From Euzebya sp. (GTDB taxonomy: Bacteria; Actinomycetota; Nitriliruptoria; Euzebyales; Euzebyaceae), in assembly GCF_964222135.1 (NCBI RefSeq), contig NZ_CAXQBR010000007.1:1-48568 (forward strand): DNA of 48,568 nucleotides. Reading direction: 5' to 3'. Both the position numbers and the translations under genes were made by a program. Within the stretch, counting starts at the first letter, position 1. The number at the start of each line of letters is the position of its first letter. The notes below the pieces were generated by a model. It made no database searches. It had not been told where the DNA came from and worked only from the letters and a program-made list of their open reading frames with translations. Below, piece by piece: positions 40,877 to 48,545 of this stretch.

Positions 40877-42313
40877 ATGAGCGACGCGAGCACCACCCCG
40901 ACCACCCCCGCGACCGGCGAGGGACGGCTGTGGGGCGGGCGGTTCGCCGCCGGCCCCGACCAGGCCGCCTGGGCGCTGGGGGTCTCCACCCACTTCGAGG
41001 GGCGGCTCTGGCCCTACGACCTGGCCGGCTCGGCCGCGCACGCCGACGAGCTGCGCCGCCTCGACCTGCTGACCGCCGACGACCACGCGGCGATCACCCG
41101 CGCGCTGACGCGGATCAGGGGTGAGTTCGAGGACGGCTCGTTCGCGTTCCTCCCCGACGACGAGGACATCCACGGCGCGATCGAGCGGCGGCTCATCGCC
41201 CTGGCCGGCGAGGCCGGAGGACGCCTGCGCGCCGGCCGCTCCCGCAACGACCAGATCGTCAACGACCTGCGGATGTACCTGGCCGATGCGATCGCGGCGA
41301 TCACCACCGACGTCCGGGCCGTGCAGACGGTCCTGGCCGACCAGGCCGAGCTGACCCTCGACGCCCTCGCGCCCGGTTACACCCACGTCCAGCGCGCCCA
41401 GCCCGTCACCCTCGCCCACCACCTGCTGGCCCACGCCTGGGGGCTCGATAGGGACGCGGGTCGGCTGCTCGACTGCCGGCGCCGGCTGCTCGACAGCTCC
41501 CCGCTGGCCTCGGGCGCGATGGCCGGGCTCACGCTGCCACTCGACCCGCAGCGGTACGCCGACGCGCTCGGCTACACCGGGACCGCCCCGAACACGATGG
41601 ACGCCGTCGCCGACCGCGACTTCGCCGTCGAGTTCCTGAGCGCCGCCGCCATGCTCGGCGTCCACCTCTCCCGGCTCTGCGAGGACGTCGTGCTGTGGGC
41701 GTCGGTCGAGTTCGGCTGGGCCCGCGTCGGCGACGCGTTCTCCACCGGCTCGTCGATCATGCCGCAGAAGCGCAACCCCGACGTGGCCGAGCTCGTCCGC
41801 GGCAAGACCGGCCGGCTCGTGGGCGACCTCGTCGGGCTGCTCGTGGTCCTGAAGGGCCTGCCGATGACGTACAACCGCGACCTGCAGGAGGACAAGGAGC
41901 TGGTCTTCGACGCCGTCGACACCCTCGCGCTGTCCCTGCCGGCCGTGACCGGCATGATCGCGTCGCTGACCTTCGACACCGAGCGCATCGCGGGCACGGC
42001 CGCCGGCGGGTTCGCCCTGGCGACCGACGTGGCGGAGGCGCTGGTCGTCGCCGGCGTCCCCTTCCGCAGCGCCCACGAGCGGGTCGGCGCCCTGGTCGCG
42101 GAGTGCGAGCGGCAGGGCATCGACATCACCGACCTGGCCCCCGAGGCCTTCGCCGCCGCGATGCCCGAGCTGGCCGGCGAGACGACCGCCGACCTGCTCG
42201 ACCCCGCGGGCGCGGTGCGTCGACGCAACGCTCCGCACGGGCCGGCGCCGGACGCGGTCGCCGGCCAGCTCGCCGCCCTCCGCGATCGGCTTGCCGCCGT
42301 GCCGCGCACGTGA
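40877..42313 (+). CDS. argH: Argininosuccinate lyase
   Basis: Splits argininosuccinate to arginine and fumarate (478 aa). Fumarase/aspartase superfamily motifs: WGGRFAAGPDQ at the start, RLRAGRSRNDQIVND, the His in YTHVQRAQPVTLAHHL, and the signature loop GSSIMPQKRNPDVAELVRGK with the catalytic Ser. It closes the arg set. The stop overlaps the GTG of the next gene. Confidence 0.97.
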   Translation: MSDASTTPTTPATGEGRLWGGRFAAGPDQAAWALGVSTHFEGRLWPYDLAGSAAHADELRRLDLLTADDHAAITRALTRIRGEFEDGSFAFLPDDEDIHGAIERRLIALAGEAGGRLRAGRSRNDQIVNDLRMYLADAIAAITTDVRAVQTVLADQAELTLDALAPGYTHVQRAQPVTLAHHLLAHAWGLDRDAGRLLDCRRRLLDSSPLASGAMAGLTLPLDPQRYADALGYTGTAPNTMDAVADRDFAVEFLSAAAMLGVHLSRLCEDVVLWASVEFGWARVGDAFSTGSSIMPQKRNPDVAELVRGKTGRLVGDLVGLLVVLKGLPMTYNRDLQEDKELVFDAVDTLALSLPAVTGMIASLTFDTERIAGTAAGGFALATDVAEALVVAGVPFRSAHERVGALVAECERQGIDITDLAPEAFAAAMPELAGETTADLLDPAGAVRRRNAPHGPAPDAVAGQLAALRDRLAAVPRT

Positions 42314-43500
42314 CCGCGGTCCGCCACGTCGACGACGACGAGCGTCGCCGGCGGCTGGTCCGCCGCCACCACCTGGGCCGCACCGCGGCGACGTGCCGGC
42401 AGGCCGTCGCCGATGTGCTGGCGATGCACTCGAGCGATCCGCTGACGCCGTTCCTGGGCCTGCGCGCACGGGTCCCGGACCTCACGATCGCGGCCATCGA
42501 CGCCGCCCTGTACGAGGAGCGGGGTCTCTGGCGCCTACACGCCATGCGCCGGACGCTGTGGATCGTCGACCGCGACGACGCCCCCGCGGTGCTGGCGGGC
42601 TCGACGGCCAAGGTGGCGGCCGCCGAGCGCCGGCGCCTGCACGGCTGGCTGGGCGCTCTGGACGACCACCCGGCTGCCGCGGACCCGGCGGCCTGGTTGG
42701 CGGATCTCGAAGCGGCGGTCCACGCCCAGCTCGCCGACGGCCCGATGGCGACCCGCGAGCTGTCGACCACCGTCCCGGGGTTCGCGACCAAGGTGACGCT
42801 CGGCACCGGCAGGTGGGCGCAGGAGGCGGCCATCGGTCCGCGGCTCCTGTTCCTCATGGCCATGGACGGCGATCCCGTGCGGGGCGCCCCGCTCGGCACC
42901 TGGCGGGCCAGCCAGTACGTCTGGCACGCCCACCGCCAGCGGTTCGGCACCGACCCGCCGACCCGGCCGTCGACCGATCAGGCGCAGGCCCAGCTCGCCC
43001 GCCGCCACCTGGACCGCTTCGGCCCGGTGACCGAGGAGGACCTCGCCTGGTGGATGGGCTGGACGAAGGCCGAGACCCGCCGCGCCCTGTCAGCCGTCAG
43101 CCCGGTCGAGGTCACCACCGACGCCGGGCCGGCGTGGGTCCTGCCCGGTGACGACGGACCGGAGCCACCGCTCGACGCCCCCGCCGTGGCCCTGCTGCCG
43201 GGACTCGACCCCTCGACGATGGGGTGGAAGGCGCGGGACTTCTACCTCGGCGACCACGGGGCCGCGCTCTTCGACCGCAACGGCAACGCCGGGCCGACGA
43301 TCTGGCTCGACGGGCGCGTCGTGGGCGGGTGGGCACAGGGACCCGACGGCGGCGTCCGCACGCGCCTGCTCGAAGACGTCGGCGCGGACGCCGCCGCCCT
43401 GGTGGACGCCGAGGCCGCCGCGGTCGGCGCCTGGATCGGTGACGACGGCGTCACGCCGCGCTTCCGCACCCCGCTCGAGCGCGAGCTCAGCGGGGCGTGA
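42310..43500 (+). CDS. Winged-helix DNA-binding protein, AlkZ/YcaQ (HTH_42) superfamily
   Basis: A 396-aa protein of the HTH_42 superfamily, whose studied members are DNA glycosylases that unhook crosslinks or remove alkylated bases. Typical elements: ATCRQAVADVLAMHSSDPLTPFL near the N-terminus, LHAMRRTLWIVDRDD, the tandem winged-helix middle with FGPVTEEDLAWWMGW, and LLPGLDPSTMGWKARDFYL late. Where characterised glycosylases have a Q-x-D/Q catalytic motif, this one has MHSSD, as in a common actinobacterial subgroup, so catalysis is not assured. The GTG start overlaps the argH stop. Two polymerase/glycosylase genes follow nearby. Confidence 0.75.
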   Translation: MTAVRHVDDDERRRRLVRRHHLGRTAATCRQAVADVLAMHSSDPLTPFLGLRARVPDLTIAAIDAALYEERGLWRLHAMRRTLWIVDRDDAPAVLAGSTAKVAAAERRRLHGWLGALDDHPAAADPAAWLADLEAAVHAQLADGPMATRELSTTVPGFATKVTLGTGRWAQEAAIGPRLLFLMAMDGDPVRGAPLGTWRASQYVWHAHRQRFGTDPPTRPSTDQAQAQLARRHLDRFGPVTEEDLAWWMGWTKAETRRALSAVSPVEVTTDAGPAWVLPGDDGPEPPLDAPAVALLPGLDPSTMGWKARDFYLGDHGAALFDRNGNAGPTIWLDGRVVGGWAQGPDGGVRTRLLEDVGADAAALVDAEAAAVGAWIGDDGVTPRFRTPLERELSGA

Positions 43501-43526
43501 CAGCGGGGCCTGACAGCCGGGCCTGA
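43488..43526 (+). repeat. Triplicated 13-bp gene end including the stop codon
   Basis: CAGCGGGGCGTGA (43488-43500, the real end of the winged-helix gene), CAGCGGGGCCTGA (43501-43513) and CAGCCGGGCCTGA (43514-43526) are head to tail, with a decayed fourth copy starting at 43527. Each full copy contains a TGA. Confidence 0.9.
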
Positions 43527-43579
43527 CAACCGGGTCGGCCGTGGAGCCTGACCCGGCTGCCGTCGCCGACGGCCCGGAG

Positions 43580-43585
43580 TAGCCT
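43580..43585 (+). promoter_or_regulatory. Minus-10 box of the gene at 43596
   Basis: TAGCCT, 10 bases before the ATG, no Shine-Dalgarno: predicted leaderless. Confidence 0.45.
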
Positions 43586-43595
43586 CGCCCGCGCC

Positions 43596-44009
43596 ATGTC
43601 CTCCCCGCGCCCCTCCAACTCCTCCAAGCGGTCCGGCAGCCAGGTCCAGCTGCTGGCCCGGGTCGACGAGCTGGCGCGACGGGAGGGCCTCATCGCCGCC
43701 GACACCGCCAAGGCGCGGATCTACCGCGACCGCATCGGCGGCACCGTCATGTGGCTGCCGCACGGGCAGGGCCGTCTCGAGCTCACGCTGATCCAGGTGC
43801 GCATGGCGTCAGAGCAGCGCGCCGACCTGCTCCACGAACTGCTGGCCCGGTGCGCGGCGAAGTCCACCGAGGACATCCCCGCCCACGAGCTCGGCCTGAG
43901 CGCCGACGACGCGTGCGCCCACTGGGCCACCCTCGAGCGGGAGTTCTTCGGCGAGTACCTGATGGCCCACCGCGAGGTGCAGGCCGGCCACGGTCCCCGC
44001 TCGGCCTGA
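43596..44009 (+). CDS. Protein of unknown function
   Basis: A 137-aa cytoplasmic protein. Basic, Ser-rich N-terminus (1-15), then a region with LLARVDELARREGLI, an IYRDRIGGTVMWLPHGQGRLELTLIQVRM stretch of predicted beta structure, and C-terminal helices ending LEREFFGEYLMAHREVQAG. I do not recognise the family. It converges with the next minus-strand gene with a 6-base gap. Confidence 0.6.
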   Translation: MSSPRPSNSSKRSGSQVQLLARVDELARREGLIAADTAKARIYRDRIGGTVMWLPHGQGRLELTLIQVRMASEQRADLLHELLARCAAKSTEDIPAHELGLSADDACAHWATLEREFFGEYLMAHREVQAGHGPRSA

Positions 44010-44015
44010 TCGCGC

Positions 44016-44375
44016 CTACCCCGGGCCTGGCCCCCCGGTCTCGAGCTCCCGCACGTCGACGGTCGGCTCGGCGTCGAACGCGCCGGTGTCGAAGCCAGCC
44101 TCCTCGAGGCTCTCCCGGCCCTTGGACCGCAGGACCGGGTCGATCAGCGCGGCGGTCCACCGCCGCAGCGACTCCTCCGCCAGGCCGTGCGGCACCTCCA
44201 CGTCGAGGGTCACCGTGACCCGGACCGTCCCCGTCGGCAGGGGTTGGACCGTCCCCGGCGTCGCCCGCAGGACCTGGCGGTCGCCCGGGTTGAACAGCAC
44301 GAGCGTGCCGTCGTCGTCCACCGCGGCGACCTTGCCGACGAAGCCGCTGGCCCTGACCCACCTGCCGATCTCCAT
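44016..44375 (-). CDS. Protein of unknown function with small beta-barrel-like N-terminus
   Basis: A 119-aa cytoplasmic protein. Residues 1-45 (IGRWVRASGFVGKVAAVDDDGTLVLFNPGD) read like a short SH3-like barrel; the rest has TVRVTVTLDVEV strands and an acidic C-terminus. Family not recognised. ATG 44375 is preceded on its strand by TATCCT 6 bases away. It is divergent from polX and may share its promoter region. Confidence 0.6.
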   Translation of the reverse strand: MEIGRWVRASGFVGKVAAVDDDGTLVLFNPGDRQVLRATPGTVQPLPTGTVRVTVTLDVEVPHGLAEESLRRWTAALIDPVLRSKGRESLEEAGFDTGAFDAEPTVDVRELETGGPGPG

Positions 44376-44381
44376 GGGGCG

Positions 44382-44387
44382 AGGATA
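44382..44387 (-). promoter_or_regulatory. Minus-10 box of the minus-strand gene ending at 44016
   Basis: TATCCT read on the minus strand, 6 bases before the ATG, no Shine-Dalgarno. Confidence 0.5.
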
Positions 44388-44417
44388 GGCGCGAGGTGCT
44401 GCGTCACAGGTCGCCGC

Positions 44418-44423
44418 TAGAGT
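44418..44423 (+). promoter_or_regulatory. Minus-10 box of polX
   Basis: TAGAGT, 9 bases before the ATG, no Shine-Dalgarno; divergent to the box at 44382. Confidence 0.5.
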
Positions 44424-44432
44424 CCCGCAGCG

Positions 44433-46187
44433 ATGGCTTGGGTGAACGAGGAGCTGTCGCGTCGCTTCGGCGAGATCGCGACGCTCCTGAAGATCAGCGG
44501 CGCCGACCGCTTCCGGGTCCGCGCCTACGAGCGCGCGGCCGACGCGATCCTGGCCGCCCCGGTCGACCTCGGGGAGATCGAGCGCGCGGCGCTGTCGGAC
44601 GTCAAGGGCATCGGCGAGTCGACGGCCAAGAAGATCGTCGAGTACCTCGACACCGGCACGATCGGGATGCTCGAGGAGCTGCGCGGCGAGGTCCCCGCCG
44701 GCGTGGTCGAGCTGACCCGCATCCCCGGCCTCGGCCCGAAGACCGCCGTCCTGGTGCACTCCCAGCTGGGCGTCGACTCGATCGCCGGGCTGCAGGAGGC
44801 GATGGACGACGGCCGCGTCGCCCAGCTGAAGGGCCTGGGCGCGAAGACGGTCGAGAACCTGCGCGAGTCCCTCCGCCGCATGGGCGCGAAGGACACCGAC
44901 CGGGTACCCGCCGCCGACGCGATCGCCCTCGCCGAGGAGATCTGCGCCCGGCTGCGGATCCGCGACGACATCCAGCAGGTCACCTACGCCGGCAGCCTCC
45001 GCCGGATGCGCGAGACGATCGGCGACATCGACGTGCTGGTCGCCTCCGACGCCGACCCGGTGCCCATCCACGAGGCGTTCCGCGCCCTCGACCTGGTCGA
45101 GTCCGTCATCGCGGCGGGGGAGAAGAAGTCCTCGGTCATCACCGTCCGCGGCATCCAGGCCGACCTGCGGGTGGTCGAGCCGGTCGCCTGGGGTGCGGCG
45201 CTGCAGTACTTCACCGGCTCGAAGGCCCACAACGTCCGCGTGCGCGAGCGGGCGGTGCGCCGGGGGCTCCTGCTCAACGAGTACGGGATCTTCCACCGCG
45301 ACGAGGAGGGACAGGCCGGCGAGCGCATCGCGAGCGAGACCGAGGCGGACGTGTACGCCGCCGTCGACCTGGCGTACGTGCCGCCGGCCATGCGCGAGGA
45401 CACCGGTGAGGTGGACCGCGCGGCGGACGGCACCCTCCCCCGCGTCGTCGAGATCGCTGACCTGGTCGGCGATCTGCACGGCCACTCCGACTGGTCGGGA
45501 GACGGCAAGGCCACCCTCGCGGACATGGTGGCCGCGGCGGCGGCCAAGGGGTACGCGTACTGGGCGGTCACGGACCACGCCCTGCCCCTCCTCCCGATGA
45601 ACGGCATCAGCGCCGCCCAGCTGCGCGAGCGCCGCGAGGCCATCCGCGCGCTCCAGGACGACCACGAGATGGCGATCCTCGACGCCTCGGAGCTGAACAT
45701 CGGGTTCGACGGGGAGGTGGACTACGACCTCGACGTCCTCCTCGAGCTGGACTGGACCGTGGCGAGCGTCCACACCGGCCTCGAGAAGGGCGAGGCGGTC
45801 CAGACCGCGCGGATCCTGCACGCCATCGAGAACCCCGGGGTGAACGCCATCGGGCACCTCACCGGGCGCAAGATCGGCAAGCGGCCCGGCTACGAGGTCG
45901 ACCTGGCCGCCATCCTGGAGGCCTGCCGCGAGACGGGGACGGCGCTCGAGGTCAACGCCTCCCCCCGCCGCCTGGACCTGTCCGGCGAGATGGTCCGCCG
46001 GGCGGTGGAGGCCGGTGTGACGCTCACGATCAGCTGCGACGCCCACTCGGTCGGCGACCTCGACAGCATGCGCTACGGGGTGTGGACCGCCCAGCGGGGG
46101 TGGGCGACGCCGGCGGACGTGCTGAACACCCGCGGGGTCGACGACCTCCGCGCGTTCGTGGCCGCCAAGCGGGAGCGGCTGCTCTGA
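44433..46187 (+). CDS. polX: Family X DNA polymerase with PHP domain
   Basis: Bacterial PolX (584 aa), a gap-filling repair polymerase with a metal-dependent PHP nuclease. Helix-hairpin-helix segments at about 52-70 (LSDVKGIGESTAKKI) and 92-105 (LTRIPGLGPKTA). The polymerase site has YAGSLRR and GDIDVLV with metal ligands Asp198 and Asp200, plus Asp244. The PHP domain (about 345-575) begins GDLHGHSDWSGDG with its His/Asp ligands and continues with VTDHAL, SVHTG, GHLTG and CDAH. Likely works in base excision repair, consistent with the glycosylase gene directly downstream. Confidence 0.95.
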   Translation: MAWVNEELSRRFGEIATLLKISGADRFRVRAYERAADAILAAPVDLGEIERAALSDVKGIGESTAKKIVEYLDTGTIGMLEELRGEVPAGVVELTRIPGLGPKTAVLVHSQLGVDSIAGLQEAMDDGRVAQLKGLGAKTVENLRESLRRMGAKDTDRVPAADAIALAEEICARLRIRDDIQQVTYAGSLRRMRETIGDIDVLVASDADPVPIHEAFRALDLVESVIAAGEKKSSVITVRGIQADLRVVEPVAWGAALQYFTGSKAHNVRVRERAVRRGLLLNEYGIFHRDEEGQAGERIASETEADVYAAVDLAYVPPAMREDTGEVDRAADGTLPRVVEIADLVGDLHGHSDWSGDGKATLADMVAAAAAKGYAYWAVTDHALPLLPMNGISAAQLRERREAIRALQDDHEMAILDASELNIGFDGEVDYDLDVLLELDWTVASVHTGLEKGEAVQTARILHAIENPGVNAIGHLTGRKIGKRPGYEVDLAAILEACRETGTALEVNASPRRLDLSGEMVRRAVEAGVTLTISCDAHSVGDLDSMRYGVWTAQRGWATPADVLNTRGVDDLRAFVAAKRERLL

Positions 46188-46210
46188 CCTCCCCCGGTTG
46201 GGGGGATCCG

Positions 46211-46807
46211 GTGGACCTCGCGTTCCTGGCCCGACCCTCCACCGCGGTGGCGCCCGACCTGCTCGGCTGCGTGCTGGTCTGCCCCGGGGAGGGGACGGCC
46301 GCACGGATCGTCGAGGTGGAGGCGTACGACTCCACCGACCCGGCCGCGCACACCTTCCGCGGCCGCACGCCCGGCAACGCGGTCATGTGGGAGCGCGCCG
46401 GACACCTCTACACCTACTTCACCTACGGCATGCACTGGTGCGCGAACGTGGTCACGGGCGAGGTGGGGGAGGGGCAGGCGGTGCTGCTCCGCGCGGCCGA
46501 GCCGCTGGCGGGGGAGGAGGTGTTCCGCGCCCGGCGGGGTGACCGCCCGTCGCGGCGTGATCTGCTGCGCGGTCCGGCGCGCCTGGCCCAGGCCTTCGGG
46601 CTCGGACGGGACCATGACGGACTGGACCTGCTCGCGCCTGACGCCCCCTTGCGCGTGCACCGGCGGGTCGGGCCGGCACCGGAGGTCGTGGCGGGCCCCC
46701 GCGTCGGCGTCCGCCGGGCTGCCGACGTGCCGTGGCGCTTCGCCGTCGCGGACAGCCCGTGGGTCTCGCGGTACGTGCGGCACCCGAAGGCCCCTCCCGC
46801 GAGCTGA
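46211..46807 (+). CDS. DNA-3-methyladenine glycosylase, AAG/MPG family
   Basis: Removes alkylated purines from DNA (198 aa). The active site IVEVEAYDSTDPAAHTFRG contains the catalytic Glu37 and Tyr39; WERAGHLYTYFTYGMHWCANVV forms the family beta core, and LLRGPARLAQAFGL the conserved helix. GTG 46211 has GGGGGGAT as Shine-Dalgarno and gives the correct family start. It follows polX by 23 bases, which makes a glycosylase-polymerase repair pair. Confidence 0.92.
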   Translation: MDLAFLARPSTAVAPDLLGCVLVCPGEGTAARIVEVEAYDSTDPAAHTFRGRTPGNAVMWERAGHLYTYFTYGMHWCANVVTGEVGEGQAVLLRAAEPLAGEEVFRARRGDRPSRRDLLRGPARLAQAFGLGRDHDGLDLLAPDAPLRVHRRVGPAPEVVAGPRVGVRRAADVPWRFAVADSPWVSRYVRHPKAPPAS

Positions 46808-46860
46808 GCGACCCTCCCCCTCCCCCGGGTGGCGGGGTGGCGTGGTGGTGGGTCAGCGGG

Positions 46861-47008
46861 GATGGATTCGACACCGTCAGGGGGCCCCACGGGATGGAAT
46901 CGACATCTCACCCGCCTCACGCGCCACTGCAGTGGACCCTGGCCACGTGCGCGACCCGAACGGGGCAGGAGGGTGTCGAATCCATCCCGGCACGGTGTCG
47001 AATCCATC
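46861..47008. repeat. Intergenic element D: second locus of the GATGGATTCGACACCG element
   Basis: Forward copies at 46861-46876 (exact) and 46893-46906 (GATGGAATCGACAT), inverted copies at 46972-46986 and 46993-47008 (exact). Forward spacing is 32 bases, the same as at 28195. Both loci also hold a GCCACGTG in the central spacer. It fills the 246-base space between the convergent glycosylase and penicillin-binding protein genes; no gene is seen there. GC-rich hairpins around 46810-46830 and 47015-47030 may help terminate transcription. Confidence 0.92.
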
Positions 47009-47053
47009 CCATCGGGGGGGTGCGCCCCCCGACCCCCGCGGGGGAGGGGTGGG

Positions 47054-48545
47054 TCAGGCCGGGTAGACGTCCAGGGTGACGGGGGAGTGGACGGGCACGT
47101 CGGCGCCGACGTCGGGGTGCTGCTGCCACACCACACCGGGGCGGGCGGCCGCGCCGGTGCACGACGCGACGCCGTCGGGGCAGCCGACGCGGACCTGGAC
47201 GGTGAACCCCTGGGACTCGAGGTTCTGGCGGGCCAGGTCGAGGGTGAGGCCGAGCACGTCGGGCACGACCGTGCCGGTGCGGTCCGCGCTCGACACCCGC
47301 AGGGTCGCGACGAACCCGTCCGGTCCGAGCACCTGCCCCGCGCCGGCGGGCGGCTCCTGGGCCAGCACCCGGCCCGGCGGGACGGTGGTGGAGTGCTCCG
47401 GCTCCTCGACGACGGTGAACCCGGCCGCGTGCAGCGCCTCGCGGGCCTCGGCCACCCCCAGCCCGGTCCCCGGCGGCACGTCGACGGTCGGCGGACCGGC
47501 GGGCTCGGCGCAGGCCGTCGTCGGCTCCGTCCCGGGCAGGTAGCTGCGCTCCCCGATCAACCGGCGCGGCGTCCACGGGTTCGGCAGGCAGTCCCGGGTC
47601 AGGTCCACGGTGACGGTGACCAGGTCGACGCCCGGCCCGGCGAAGGGCGTGGCGACGGTGTCGGCCAGCGCGGCGGTCCCGAACCGCGCGAAGATCTCCG
47701 CGGGCCAGCCGCCTCCCTGCACCTCCACCCGCGTCCGCGGGGGGACCATGGGCACACGGCCCTCGGGGAAGCCGACCCACACCGCCACGGCGAGGTCCGG
47801 GGTGTACCCGGTGAACCAGGCGTCGGCGTTGTCCTGGGACGTCCCGGTCTTCCCGGCGGTCGGACGGCCCAGCTGCGCGCCGACGCCGGTCCCCGACGCG
47901 ACGACGTCCTGCAGCGCCAACGTGACCTGCTCGGCGACGGCGGGGTCGACGACCTGCGCACCTGCCGCGTCGGGACGCTCCCAGATCACCACCCCGTCCG
48001 CGTCGGTGATCCGGCGGATGATCGAGGGGTCGTGGCGGACGCCGCCGGTCGCGAGCGTGGCGGTGGCGCCCGCCATCTCGAGGGGGCTGACCTCCTGGCT
48101 GCCGAGCGCGATCGAGCCCAGGGCGCTGAGGGGGCTGGTGATGCCGACGCGCCGGGCGACGTCGACGACGGCCTCAGGACCGATGTCGGCCACGAGCTGG
48201 GCGAAGACGGTGTTCACGCTGAGCGCCGTGGCCGTCCTGAGGGTGAGGTCGTCGTAGCCCTGACCGGCGGCGTTCGACACCTCCCACGTCCGTCCGTCGC
48301 CCAGGGGGACGGCGATCGACGCGGGCGCGGGGAGGGTGTCGGTCAGCTGCCAGCCGGCCTCCAGCGCCGCGGCCAGGACCAGGGACTTGAAGGCGGACCC
48401 GGGCTGGCGGCGCCCGTCCGTGGCCAGGTTGAAGCGCGCCACCGGGTCCAGCGGGTCGGTGTAGTCCCGACCGCCGACGAGCGCGCGGATCTCCCCGGTG
48501 GAGGGGTCGATCGCGACGACGGCCCCGCGGGGGTCCCCCGCGGGG
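47054..48545 (-). CDS. Class A penicillin-binding protein, C-terminal part (5' end off the contig)
   Basis: Partial gene; the frame stays open to the last genomic base and the N-terminus is missing. The first visible part reads GAVVAIDPSTGEIRALVGG, typical of bifunctional PBPs just before the active site. Transpeptidase motifs: S-x-x-K as PGSAFK, S-x-N as SVNTVF, and K-T-G as AGKTGTSQDNADAW. Two PASTA-like domains follow at the C-terminus (VDVPPGTGLGVAEAREALHAAG and VVPDVLGLTLDLARQNLESQG), separated from the enzyme by a short linker. The missing part would hold the membrane anchor and probably the glycosyltransferase. A GTG at 48442 is internal and not the real start. Confidence 0.93.

Noticed and set aside
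1-48545. tRNA or rRNA genes
   Set aside because: The gene-free spaces (all under 300 bases) were read for TPsiC-arm and acceptor-type pairing and rRNA-like stretches; none was convincing, though a covariance-model scan would be decisive.
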